The notes under the pieces: generated by a model
Databases searched by the model: none
The model's input: the letters and a program-made list of their open reading frames with translations, nothing else
Told to the model about the DNA's origin: nothing
Translations under genes and position numbers: made by a program
DNA from: CAZAFD01 sp964484785
Lineage (GTDB): Bacteria; Pseudomonadota; Alphaproteobacteria; Rickettsiales; UBA1997
Assembly (NCBI GenBank): GCA_964484785.1
Contig: CAZAFD010000011.1
Span: forward strand, 1-27,171
DNA: 27,171 bases
Direction of reading: 5' to 3'
Shown here: one piece after another, positions 1-7,564 of the stretch
Layout of the letters: each line of letters starts with the position of its first letter
Numbering within the stretch: the stretch's first letter is position 1

Positions 1-1542
1 TATGCAGTTGGAGATTATAGCGACGATTTTATTCTAACTACGCAAGCTGATCTCTTAAAAACCTTTACCTCATTAGGTTTTTTTGTTACCAAGGAGACAG
101 CTTTATGTCGAAGTCTTCAAGAAATTACAAATTTTTACAAGCATATGGAAGATATTAGGCATACATTAGAATATGATATTGATGGATTGGTATATAAGGT
201 TAATGACTTTGTACTGCAAAAACGGTTGGGTTTTGTGACGCATCATCCTAGATGGGGGCTAGCGCATAAATTTAAGGCAGAACAGGCGACAAGTGTAATA
301 AAAAAAATAGATATTCAGGTTGGTAGAACAGGGGCTTTAACTCCAGTAGCTAGGTTAGATCCAGTTAATCTTGGTGGCGCTATTATCTCCAATGCTACTT
401 TGCACAATAAAGACGAAATAACGAATAAAGATATAAGAGAGGGTGACGAGGTAATAATTAAAAGAGCTGGAGATGTGATACCTCAAATTATTGAGGTTCT
501 TAAAGAAAGAAGAGGACCTAATATAAAACCATTTAAGTTCCCAACAAATTGTCCTGTTTGTGGTAGTCCTGCTAAGTCGTATGGCGAAGATGTTGTTGTC
601 AGGTGTACTGGAGGCATGTATTGTGCATCGCAGATTATAGAGGGTTTAAAACATTTTGTGTCCAGAGATGCTTTTGATATACGCGGTTTAGGCGATAAGC
701 AAATTGAGCAGTTTTATGAGGAGCGTAGAATAACTAAGTTTATAGATATTTTTAAATTAGAAGAAAGAGAAAAATTTATAACGAATAAGTTTAAGAATAA
801 TTCAATAGAAACATTGGATTTGTTTGAAATACAAAATCAAAATCCGCTTGAAACCGAACTAAAAGAGATAGGTTATCCGCAAACACCAATAGTTTATACA
901 GATGGGTATGGAGATAAATCTATTAATAAGTTATTTTTAGCTATTAAACGTTCTAGAACAATACCTCTTCAGAGGTTTATTTTTGCATTGGGAATTAGAT
1001 TCTTAGGGGCGGTAACAGCTGAACTTTTAGCTAGAAATTACACCTCCCTCTCCAACCTCTTATCTAAAATGAATGATATAGTTAAAGAAATTAGATGTAA
1101 TACTTTTAATAAAACAGAATATAATAAATTGATGTCAATTGATGGTATAGGTATAAGAACTACAGAATCTATTATTGATTACTTTAGTGATAATAAAAAT
1201 ATAGAAACTATTAAAGACTTACAAAATGTATTAGATGTAAAGGATTATAATATTAATATTAATATGAATATTAATATTAATAATAATATACAAACTAAAT
1301 ATGATATTGGTAAGTTATTATTATATAATAAAACAATTGTTTTTACTGGTACACTAAATACTATGTCTCGTATAGAAGCTAAAACTAGAGCTCAAGAACT
1401 TGGTGCTAAAGTATTAAATTCTGTATCTAATAAAACAGATTTAGTTATTGCTGGTACTAATAGTGGTAATAAGTTAAAACAAGCTAAGGATCTTGGTATA
1501 CAAATAATAAATGAAGAAGAATGGTTAAAGCTTATTAAGTAA
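1..1542 (+). CDS. ligA: NAD-dependent DNA ligase LigA (5' end outside window)
   Basis: Seals DNA nicks using NAD+ during replication and repair. The frame is open from base 1, so the gene starts upstream; roughly the first 200 residues, including the adenylated KxDG lysine, are missing. Visible in order: the end of the adenylation domain (YDIDGLVYKVN, then HKFKAEQA); the OB fold (VGRTGALTPVARLDPV); a four-cysteine zinc finger encoded at about 550-627 (CPVC then CTGGMYC); helix-hairpin-helix repeats around ALGIRFLG; and a C-terminal BRCT domain beginning near IVFTGTL and ending EEEWLKLIK. Compared with the family I see two expansions: extra residues between the zinc finger and the helix-hairpin-helix part (about 760-900), and an Asn/Ile linker before BRCT made by an AT hexamer repeat. 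The stop TAA is followed immediately by TGA and TAG in the same frame. Family assignment is very secure. Confidence 0.97.
   Translation, partial: YAVGDYSDDFILTTQADLLKTFTSLGFFVTKETALCRSLQEITNFYKHMEDIRHTLEYDIDGLVYKVNDFVLQKRLGFVTHHPRWGLAHKFKAEQATSVIKKIDIQVGRTGALTPVARLDPVNLGGAIISNATLHNKDEITNKDIREGDEVIIKRAGDVIPQIIEVLKERRGPNIKPFKFPTNCPVCGSPAKSYGEDVVVRCTGGMYCASQIIEGLKHFVSRDAFDIRGLGDKQIEQFYEERRITKFIDIFKLEEREKFITNKFKNNSIETLDLFEIQNQNPLETELKEIGYPQTPIVYTDGYGDKSINKLFLAIKRSRTIPLQRFIFALGIRFLGAVTAELLARNYTSLSNLLSKMNDIVKEIRCNTFNKTEYNKLMSIDGIGIRTTESIIDYFSDNKNIETIKDLQNVLDVKDYNININMNININNNIQTKYDIGKLLLYNKTIVFTGTLNTMSRIEAKTRAQELGAKVLNSVSNKTDLVIAGTNSGNKLKQAKDLGIQIINEEEWLKLIK
1249..1290 (+). repeat. Imperfect AATATT hexamer repeat inside ligA
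   Basis: Seven back-to-back hexamers (AATATT, AATATT, AATATG, AATATT, AATATT, AATAAT, AATATA) lie in phase with ligA codons and encode alternating Asn and Ile. They sit in the linker between the helix-hairpin-helix and BRCT domains, where length change should be tolerated. A unit of six keeps the frame, so slippage would alter linker length without breaking the gene. Confidence 0.85.
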
Positions 1543-1548
1543 TGATAG

Positions 1549-1797
1549 TTGTACTATAATAGTAGTGGTAATAATAATTCTAACATTAACAATAGTACTA
1601 ATTTACATATCATTACCACTAAAGAAACCGAGATAGAAGAACTAAGCATAGATGAAGCTCTTATGAAGATGAATCTAATTAATTTACCAGCTTTTATGTT
1701 TATAAACAAAAACAATGGTCTTCTTAATATAGTCTATAAGGGACTAGATGGTAACTTATTATGGATTAATTCGAGAGAAGGAAATATAAAAAGGTGA
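1549..1797 (+). CDS. Stand-alone HPF/RaiA C-terminal (dimerisation) domain; possibly truncated gene
   Basis: The conserved part, from about residue 22 (HIITTKE) through LSIDEALMKMNL, FMFINKNNG, NIVYKGLDGN and LLWIN, follows the C-terminal domain of long-form ribosome hibernation promoting factor, whose pattern is EA..QM.LLGH.FF.F.N..TG..NVVYRRKDG. In the family that domain dimerises two ribosomes into 100S particles. The usual N-terminal ribosome-binding domain is absent; an Asn/Ser-rich stretch (NSSGNNNSNINN) precedes instead. The frame is the same as ligA and begins right after three stop codons. No ATG precedes the domain: the only plausible start is TTG at 1549, and there is no clear Shine-Dalgarno. 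It is either a small stand-alone domain protein or the remnant of an hpf gene whose 5' half was deleted. Domain identity is fairly secure; expression is uncertain. Confidence 0.6.
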   Translation: MYYNSSGNNNSNINNSTNLHIITTKETEIEELSIDEALMKMNLINLPAFMFINKNNGLLNIVYKGLDGNLLWINSREGNIKR

Positions 1798-1914
1798 ATT
1801 GTTAATATTTGCGTTAAGTTAAACTCTACGGTCATATAGCATTCCTGCTATTGTGTATGCAAAAATGAATTTGCCGTCTAATCACAGACAAAAAGCAGAA
1901 ATAGTATAAAACTA

Positions 1915-1941
1915 TAACAAAATAGGGCCACTTGGCCCTAT
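1915..1941 (-). terminator. Rho-independent terminator of the rpsF-rpsR-rplI operon
   Basis: ATAGGGCC and GGCCCTAT form a perfect 8-bp stem with a 4-nt loop (1922-1941). Read on the - strand the stem is followed by TTTTGTTAT, and it lies 15 bp past the rplI stop. In the + direction there is no T-run, so it mainly serves the ribosomal operon. Confidence 0.85.
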
Positions 1942-1956
1942 CTTTGAAGTAGTATT

Positions 1957-2505
1957 TTATTTTACAGAATTTTCTGTTGTACTTGTTTTATTATTTTCCT
2001 CTGTTTTAGGTGTTTCTGCCTTAATTTCGGCGAGTTTTAGCTTGTTTACATCTTCCATAGATCTAACGATGTATATTTCTTTATCTAATACAACATCATT
2101 GTGTAGTTCTAGTCTGATATTTACTTTACCAAGTTCCTTAATAGGCTTTGCAATGATAACATTGGACTTTAAAACGCACTTGTGTCCGATTAATTCGTTT
2201 ATCTTATTAGCTATCCTCAATGAAGATATGGCACCGTATAACTTGTCATTATCGCCAGCATTTTCTAAAATTACAACTTCTAGTCCATCAATTTGGTCTT
2301 TAGTTTTCAAAGCTGTTTCCAACTTCTCCTGATTGTCTTTTTCAAGAAGAGCTTTTTTTGTTTCAAAAACTTTAAAGTTCTCATCGGAATATGGTACAGC
2401 CAATTTACGTGGCAACAAGTAGTTTTTACTGTAGCCATCAGCTACAACCTTTATGTCACCTATATTGCCTAGATTCTTAATTTTGCTAGTTAGTATTACT
2501 TTCAT
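1957..2505 (-). CDS. rplI: Ribosomal protein L9 (bL9)
   Basis: Large-subunit protein that binds 23S rRNA and projects from the L1-stalk side. The N-terminal signature is clear: MKVILTSKIKNLGNIGDIK, then VADGYSKNYLLPRKLAVP. A central helix (residues about 40-75) and a C-terminal domain with GLEVVILENAGDNDKLYGAIS follow. At 182 residues it is longer than the usual 148-150 because of a polar, Thr/Glu/Asn-rich tail after about residue 155. A strong Shine-Dalgarno (GGAGGT, 2511-2516) precedes the ATG, and the gene begins 11 bp after rpsR. Last gene of the operon, directly before the terminator. Confidence 0.97.
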   Translation of the reverse strand: MKVILTSKIKNLGNIGDIKVVADGYSKNYLLPRKLAVPYSDENFKVFETKKALLEKDNQEKLETALKTKDQIDGLEVVILENAGDNDKLYGAISSLRIANKINELIGHKCVLKSNVIIAKPIKELGKVNIRLELHNDVVLDKEIYIVRSMEDVNKLKLAEIKAETPKTEENNKTSTTENSVK

Positions 2506-2516
2506 TCAGACCTCCG

Positions 2517-2819
2517 CTATTCTTCGTTTTTAGCAATAAATGATAATAGAGCCAAATTTCTAGCTCGTTTTATAGCCTGAGCGAGTTTTCTTTGTTTTTT
2601 TGCGCAAACTCCTGTAATTCTACTTGGTAAGATCTTTCCTCTTTCTGAGATAAATTTGTTTAATAACTTTAAGTTTTTATAATTTATTTCTTCTAGAGCT
2701 ACATCTTTTAATGGGCAAACCCTTTTTCTTCTAGTGTAAATACCTTGATTTATAAGAGATATCTTTAAATTTCCTTCATTATCAATATTTGTATCTCGAA
2801 TATTTTCGTTTTCCGTCAT
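2517..2819 (-). CDS. rpsR: Ribosomal protein S18 (bS18)
   Basis: Small-subunit platform protein that assembles with S6. The core RRKRVCPLKD, INYKNLKLLNKFISERGKI, LPSRITGVCAKKQRKLAQAIKRARNLALL is textbook S18. The first 25 or so residues (Glu/Asn/Asp-rich) are an extension relative to the 75-residue bacterial minimum, as is common in alphaproteobacteria. The ATG at 2819 lies 11 bp after the rpsF stop. It is co-transcribed with its partner S6 upstream and L9 downstream, the standard proteobacterial order when priB is missing. Confidence 0.97.
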   Translation of the reverse strand: MTENENIRDTNIDNEGNLKISLINQGIYTRRKRVCPLKDVALEEINYKNLKLLNKFISERGKILPSRITGVCAKKQRKLAQAIKRARNLALLSFIAKNEE

Positions 2820-2830
2820 ACAGCTACCAA

Positions 2831-3181
2831 TTATTTATCTTTTTTATAACTCTTGCCATCTACAGATACCATAAGTTCCGAGTTTTCGGTAGGTATTGTA
2901 TTAATTTTGAATACAGATCGACGAATTATGTTTTCATTATAACTCATAATTCTTTGAAGCTCTGCTACGGCAGCATATGGAGCATCTAAATACATTAGTA
3001 CGTAATGACCCTTGGAATTTTTAGAAATTTTATATGCTAAATTTCTTAGGCCCCAATACTCTTTAGATACTATCTTTCCGCCATTATCTACTAGTATTTG
3101 ATTAAACTTATCTGTTAAACCATCTACCTCTGTTGGAGTTAAATCTTGTCTAGCTATATAAACAAATTCATATAAAGGCAT
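2831..3181 (-). CDS. rpsF: Ribosomal protein S6 (bS6)
   Basis: Small-subunit protein that heterodimerises with S18 on the central domain of 16S rRNA. MPLYEFVYIARQDLTPTEVDGL opens the ferredoxin-like fold; YWGLRNLAYKISKNSKGHYVLMYLDA is the family signature, and LQRIMSYNENIIRRSVFKI ends the fold. At 116 residues it has a normal length for alphaproteobacteria with a short basic tail. First gene of the rpsF-rpsR-rplI operon; a purine-rich Shine-Dalgarno (AGGAAG on the - strand, about 3188-3193) precedes the ATG. The 196-bp leader upstream contains two hairpins (separate entry). Confidence 0.97.
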   Translation of the reverse strand: MPLYEFVYIARQDLTPTEVDGLTDKFNQILVDNGGKIVSKEYWGLRNLAYKISKNSKGHYVLMYLDAPYAAVAELQRIMSYNENIIRRSVFKINTIPTENSELMVSVDGKSYKKDK

Positions 3182-3251
3182 GGACTATCTTCCTATTTTA
3201 ATGTTAATAAGAAAAGTGTTACTATATTTAAATAACAACCTTAAGTAAATT

Positions 3252-3295
3252 GAGCGATAAAGCCGCTCTGGTTAGTTGTATACAAAATATACAAC
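3252..3295 (-). promoter_or_regulatory. Two adjacent hairpins between pflA and rpsF
   Basis: Reading the - strand, GTTGTATA and TATACAAC pair perfectly around a 5-nt loop (3275-3295), then GAGCG and CGCTC pair around a 7-nt loop (3252-3268). Neither is followed by a good T-run, so a standard terminator for pflA is doubtful. They lie in the likely rpsF leader, where S6:S18 autoregulatory structures occur in many bacteria. I cannot show the CCG bulge that defines that motif, so the role remains open. The rest of the 3182-3377 gap shows nothing recognisable. Confidence 0.4.
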
Positions 3296-3377
3296 AAGCT
3301 AATTATCTATTAATATTTCTAAATGTAAAGGATAATTTGTATTTATGTTTTCCATTTTATCAAAAATGTCGTAGATA

Positions 3378-4100
3378 TTAAAAACCATACCTGGCAAAAA
3401 TATTTTTTGCATTTAAAAATCTTTCTTTACTTAAAGGTTTTGTATCTTTTAATGGATATTTTAAACCTAGTTGCTCCCATTTGATTACACCCATTGTATG
3501 ATATGGTAATACTTCTACTTTTTCTACTATATCTTTATACTTTGTAAGAAAGAAGGCTAACTTTTCTAGATGATCATCATTGTCTGTAAGTCCAGGTACT
3601 ACGACGTGTCTAATCCACGTTTTTTTATGTATAGCTTGTAAATATTTTAAAAAATCTAAAGTAGGTTGCAATTTTACTTGCGTTACGTTTTCATAGACAA
3701 CGGGATCAATTGATTTTATGTCGAGCAGCACAAGACTTATCTTCTCAAGAAGTTTTTTTACACATGCATTTAATACATAACCACTAGTATCTAATGCAAT
3801 TGAATATATGCCATGCTTTTGAAGTAAATCGCTTAAAGTTAGGCAAAATTCAGCTTGTAGCGTCGGTTCACCGCCGCTAAAGGTGACTCCTCCTTTTTTT
3901 ATAAAACTTTTATATTTTAGAATGTCATCCAACATATCATGTGGTGTTGCACAAGTCTTATACTGTTTAGAGTCCCAAGTGTTTCTATTATGACAGTATT
4001 TACATTGTAATGGGCATCCTTGAAAAAATATTACATATCTTATGCCGGGACCATCTACGGTGCCCATGGTTTCTATAGAATTAATATATCCTTTTAACAT
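3378..4100 (-). CDS. pflA: Pyruvate formate-lyase-activating enzyme-like radical SAM protein
   Basis: PflA-type activases use S-adenosylmethionine and a [4Fe-4S] cluster to place a glycyl radical on an anaerobic partner enzyme, classically pyruvate formate-lyase. The cluster motif CPLQCKYC (CxxxCxxC, residues 29-36 from the ATG) follows the PflA signature TVDGPGIRYVIFFQGC, and SGGEP supplies the SAM-binding loop. DTSGY, LLDIKS and WIRHVVVPGLTD match the family along its length. I chose the ATG at 4100 (240 residues), which matches the E. coli N-terminus; a TTG at 4127 is possible. The gene overlaps the 3' end of the upstream penicillin-binding protein by 20 bp, implying co-transcription. No glycyl-radical enzyme is in the window, so the partner is unknown. 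The enzyme is unexpected in a rickettsia-like genome. Confidence 0.88.
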   Translation of the reverse strand: MLKGYINSIETMGTVDGPGIRYVIFFQGCPLQCKYCHNRNTWDSKQYKTCATPHDMLDDILKYKSFIKKGGVTFSGGEPTLQAEFCLTLSDLLQKHGIYSIALDTSGYVLNACVKKLLEKISLVLLDIKSIDPVVYENVTQVKLQPTLDFLKYLQAIHKKTWIRHVVVPGLTDNDDHLEKLAFFLTKYKDIVEKVEVLPYHTMGVIKWEQLGLKYPLKDTKPLSKERFLNAKNIFARYGF

Positions 4101-5961
4101 TTGCTGTGTTATATTCTTTGTTTTCAATGTCCTGTACTATATCCCTCCATAATTTAGCTGGAAGCGTACCTCCCATAATATTTTTGGTAGGAGTATTATC
4201 ATCATTACCAAACCATACACCTATTGTAAGATTGTTTGCAAATCCTACAAACCATGCATCTCTGCTATTTTGTGAACTACCACTTTTTCCTCCTATGAAA
4301 TATCGTTTATCTCTTTTATTTAAGAGATTATATAGTTCCGTTTTGTCAATTAAATTTTGTATTGCGGCATTTTTCCCTGTGCCATTTATTACAGTGGTAT
4401 ATAAGAGATGTTTAATTTGCTCTATCGCTACTGGTCTAAATAATGGAATTTTTACTATTGGTTTAGCCTCAAATAATACTTTATTGTCCTTTCCATAAAT
4501 ATGTTTTATATTTTTGATTTGTATGTCATTGCCGCCATTGTTTATTATGGCATAAGCTTTGGTTATTTCTAATAGATTGGTAACAGCTGTGCCCAGTGTT
4601 ATCGTTAAGTCATTTTTTGTAAACTTGCTAGATAAACCAAGTTTTTTAGCGGTCTCTATAACATTATTCAAGCCGAAATATTCAGCTATTTGTATAGCTA
4701 CAGAATTTAAGGATTTATTGAAAGCAACTTCTGCTGTTACTTTTCCAAAATATTTTTTCCCAAAGTTTTCTGGATACCAGTCTTTGACAGCTATTGGTTC
4801 ATCTGTAAATATGTCGTCCTTATGCATACCCTTATCAAAAGCGTTTAGATAAACTATTGTTTTGAATAGAGAACCTGTTTGTCTATATGCATAAATTGCT
4901 CTATTGAATGGGCTAAGATCATAATCTTTGCCACCAAGCATAGCCAAAACTTCGCCTTCGTTATTTAATACAACTACAGCTAATTGTGTTTTATCTATTT
5001 GCTCTGAATGTTTTGCTATAAATTTAGCAGTTTTGTCTTCTACAATATTCTGTATTTTTTGATCTAGAGTTGTTTCTACAAACAATTCTCTCTCGTTGTG
5101 CATTATGTTAATATTTTGCAATCTTTTGTTAATCCAATCCAAAAAGTAATTTTTTTGTTTTCTAGGTTGAACCGTTTTATGGACATAATTAATATCTGGT
5201 ATGATGTAGTCAAAAACTTCTCCAGATTCGATAAATCCGACTTTTTGCATATTTATCAGTACCTGAAAAGCTCTTGCTTTTGATAAATTTTCATTTTTAG
5301 TTGGAGCAAATCTGCTGGGGGCCTTTAAGAGCCCAACTAAAACAGCCGCTTCTTCTATTGTAACATCATGAGGACTTTTATTAAAATAGAATTGGCTGGC
5401 GCTCTTTATACCAAGTCTGCCAGCACCAAAGTATGCTTTATTAAGATAAAATGTGATAATCTCTTGTTTTGTTAAGTATTTTTCTATTTTAAAAGCCAAT
5501 AGCATTTCTTTAAATTTTCTAATAAAAGTTCTACTACTATCTTCCAGCAGCATTTTTGCTAATTGCTGAGTTATTGTACTACCACCCTGCGCAATCTTTC
5601 TATATTTTATATTTGTTGTAAAAGCTCTAATTATTCCAATGACGTCTATTCCAGTGTGTGTAAAGAATCTTTTATCTTCTGTAGCTATTAATGCTTTTAT
5701 AATATTTGGAGAAATTTCATCATAGGTAATATCGTCTTCGTAAGGGTTATTATAGGTTTTGATGATATTATAGTTGTCATTATATAATATATGTAGTATT
5801 TGCTTATAATCTTTATTAGAGTCTAGAAGAATATCTATTGTAGGTAAACTTCTCAATACTATAATTGTGTAAATAGCTATAGTTATGCCAAACAGAAATA
5901 AGGTGTATAATATACTACTTAATAGTCCACAAGTACGTAGCTTGCTGGTATTTTTTTTCAT
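4081..5961 (-). CDS. Bifunctional class A penicillin-binding protein (PBP1 type)
   Basis: Polymerises lipid II into glycan strands and cross-links them in the periplasm. Numbering from the ATG at 5961, which is preceded by AAGG; an upstream TTG at 5985 is less likely. A single membrane anchor spans about residues 13-38. The glycosyltransferase domain (about 80-225) has catalytic E95 in TEDKRFFTHTGID, QGGSTITQQLAK, and LNKAYFGAGRLGI. The transpeptidase domain has SLFK (S364, K367), SLN (S417-N419) and KSGSS (K559-G561). All catalytic motifs are intact. At 626 residues it is a compact form, shorter than 850-residue PBP1A and without its extra inserted domain. With uppP elsewhere in the window it indicates the organism still builds peptidoglycan. 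It is divergent from virB8 across a 77-bp gap. Confidence 0.93.
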   Translation of the reverse strand: MKKNTSKLRTCGLLSSILYTLFLFGITIAIYTIIVLRSLPTIDILLDSNKDYKQILHILYNDNYNIIKTYNNPYEDDITYDEISPNIIKALIATEDKRFFTHTGIDVIGIIRAFTTNIKYRKIAQGGSTITQQLAKMLLEDSSRTFIRKFKEMLLAFKIEKYLTKQEIITFYLNKAYFGAGRLGIKSASQFYFNKSPHDVTIEEAAVLVGLLKAPSRFAPTKNENLSKARAFQVLINMQKVGFIESGEVFDYIIPDINYVHKTVQPRKQKNYFLDWINKRLQNINIMHNERELFVETTLDQKIQNIVEDKTAKFIAKHSEQIDKTQLAVVVLNNEGEVLAMLGGKDYDLSPFNRAIYAYRQTGSLFKTIVYLNAFDKGMHKDDIFTDEPIAVKDWYPENFGKKYFGKVTAEVAFNKSLNSVAIQIAEYFGLNNVIETAKKLGLSSKFTKNDLTITLGTAVTNLLEITKAYAIINNGGNDIQIKNIKHIYGKDNKVLFEAKPIVKIPLFRPVAIEQIKHLLYTTVINGTGKNAAIQNLIDKTELYNLLNKRDKRYFIGGKSGSSQNSRDAWFVGFANNLTIGVWFGNDDNTPTKNIMGGTLPAKLWRDIVQDIENKEYNTANVKRIY

Positions 5962-6038
5962 ATCGGCCTTGAAAATTTTGATCAATATTATATTGTGTCT
6001 ATCATGAAGTTACGCGTTTGTGAAAGTATATACAATAG

Positions 6039-6800
6039 ATGCTAAAAATACAAGATAAAAAAACAAACTCTTTAGAATCCGTAAAGCAATTATATGATAG
6101 TGGTAACTATTTTGAAGAAGCATATAACTGGTATTGTGTTAGATTTTTAAGTCCTCTATCTGAACGGATATTTTTTGGTTTTTTATTTATTATTAGTCTT
6201 GTGATAGTTGCTATATTAGCATATATAATATATGGTATTTTACCCTTAAGCGAAAGTTTTCCGGTGCTTATTCATCAAGAAGATGCTGCGGTTTATCAGG
6301 CAAAAATTAATAAGTTACGTCCTGCAAATTTGAATTATACCGCTAACCAAAGCGTAGCAAGATATATTTCAATTTTTTATATAACTAAACTATTAGATAA
6401 CAGCTACACTGCTGGAAATTTAGCAACATTAAACCAAAATTTAAACCGAAAGCTTGATATTTTAAAAAAATATTCAACAGATGTAGCCTACCTAAAAGTT
6501 AGTAATTTTCTTAACAAAGTGAATCAAGATTTATTTAATCAGAATATACAACAATATCTTACGATACAAAGGTTTAAGTTTTTACAACGTCATTCTATGT
6601 TTGATACTAGTAATTTGTACAAGGTTGAATTTGATTATAAATTGACTACTGTTGGCGCGAATAATGAACAAATTTCTGATGATGATTATAAGATTGATTT
6701 AACTTTTAGATTTGATGGTATCAAATATGATAATAAGACTAAATCATTTAGTCCTATTGTGTATTTGGTTAATGATTTTGATATAAAAAAAGTGAACTGA
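6039..6800 (+). CDS. virB8: Type IV secretion system inner-membrane protein VirB8
   Basis: VirB8 is a bitopic inner-membrane scaffold of P-type secretion systems. The protein has a cytoplasmic N-terminus with YDSGNYFEEAYNWYCVRFLSPLSERIF (seen as YDSGNYFEEAYNWY then SPLSERIFF), typical of rickettsial VirB8. One transmembrane helix follows at about residues 45-70, then a periplasmic NTF2-like domain of about 180 residues. The region where many VirB8 proteins carry a conserved R-E-x-Y motif reads instead ITKLLDNSY, so this may be the divergent second copy found in Rickettsiales. It lies 10 bp upstream of virB9. Identification rests on the N-terminal pattern, topology, length and the virB9 neighbour. 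Confidence 0.85.
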   Translation: MLKIQDKKTNSLESVKQLYDSGNYFEEAYNWYCVRFLSPLSERIFFGFLFIISLVIVAILAYIIYGILPLSESFPVLIHQEDAAVYQAKINKLRPANLNYTANQSVARYISIFYITKLLDNSYTAGNLATLNQNLNRKLDILKKYSTDVAYLKVSNFLNKVNQDLFNQNIQQYLTIQRFKFLQRHSMFDTSNLYKVEFDYKLTTVGANNEQISDDDYKIDLTFRFDGIKYDNKTKSFSPIVYLVNDFDIKKVN

Positions 6801-6810
6801 TGGATTATTT

Positions 6811-7563
6811 ATGAAAAGATCTATACTAATACTATTGACCATTTTATCTTTTTTCCCAAAACAGAGTTTTGCTGTGGTACAATTACCTAGAGTAATTGGT
6901 GCGGAAAAAAGATTTAGGGCTTATGTATATAATCCAAACGATGTATATAGATATGTAGGACATTATTTATCGCAAGCTTATCTGGAATTTGAGGCAGATG
7001 AGAAGGTACAGACCATATCTATGGGAGATACTACGGCGTGGCAAACGGTTGTTATGGATAATAAACTTTTTTTGAAACCTATAGCAAATTATCCAGAAAC
7101 CAATATGACTGTTCTTACCAATAAAAGGACCTATCATTTTGAATTAGATGCTGTGGAAGTTGGTTCTGTGATCAATGATGATGTGTTATTTTATGTAAAA
7201 TTTATTTATCCTGAGACAGATGATAAAAATATAGTAATATTTAATACTGTTAAGAACAGAGACGATATGCCAGATCTTTCTGATCTAAACAAATACAATT
7301 TTAACTATGAATTTAGTGGTAGCAATAGAATAGCTCCTATTAAGGTATTTGATGATGGAGAATTTACATATCTTGAGTTTGAAGATAAAAATGGAGAATT
7401 ACCTGCTATTTTTGCTGTAAATTCTGATGGCTACGAAAGATTAGTTAATTTTAGAATTGTTGATAATTATATAGTAATAGAGCAGGTGACTAGTCAATTA
7501 ACGTTAAGAAACGGTGCAGATATAGTTTGTGTTTATAATAATGGATTATATAGGACAAAGTAA
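6811..7563 (+). CDS. virB9: Type IV secretion system outer-membrane core protein VirB9
   Basis: VirB9 forms part of the outer-membrane core ring with VirB7 and VirB10. A signal peptide (MKRSILILLTILSFFPKQSFA, cleavage after SFA near residue 21) leads into the mature start VVQLPRVI. The N-terminal beta domain has IQTISMGDTTAW-like sequence (VQTISMGDTTAWQ). The C-terminal domain is well preserved: APIKVFDDGEFTYLEF, LPAIFAV, VNFRIVDNYIVIEQV, LTLRNG. At 250 residues it is full length. The usual downstream virB10, virB11 and virD4 do not follow; pheS starts 1 bp after this stop codon. It could be the main or a duplicate VirB9 copy. Confidence 0.92.
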   Translation: MKRSILILLTILSFFPKQSFAVVQLPRVIGAEKRFRAYVYNPNDVYRYVGHYLSQAYLEFEADEKVQTISMGDTTAWQTVVMDNKLFLKPIANYPETNMTVLTNKRTYHFELDAVEVGSVINDDVLFYVKFIYPETDDKNIVIFNTVKNRDDMPDLSDLNKYNFNYEFSGSNRIAPIKVFDDGEFTYLEFEDKNGELPAIFAVNSDGYERLVNFRIVDNYIVIEQVTSQLTLRNGADIVCVYNNGLYRTK

Positions 7564-7564
7564 T

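Noticed and set aside
1540..1797. Stop-codon read-through producing a LigA-HPF fusion protein
   Set aside because: Three different stop codons in a row make read-through extremely unlikely, and LigA already ends with a complete BRCT domain.
1798..1914. Possible short RNA or gene between the HPF-domain ORF and the rplI terminator
   Set aside because: No tRNA-like fold, no promoter-hairpin combination and no ORF of useful length.
4101..4127. Upstream TTG start for pflA (and TTG at 5985 for the PBP)
   Set aside because: In both genes an ATG lies a few codons downstream; for pflA it matches the known N-terminus, and for the PBP it has an AAGG ahead and directly precedes the membrane anchor.
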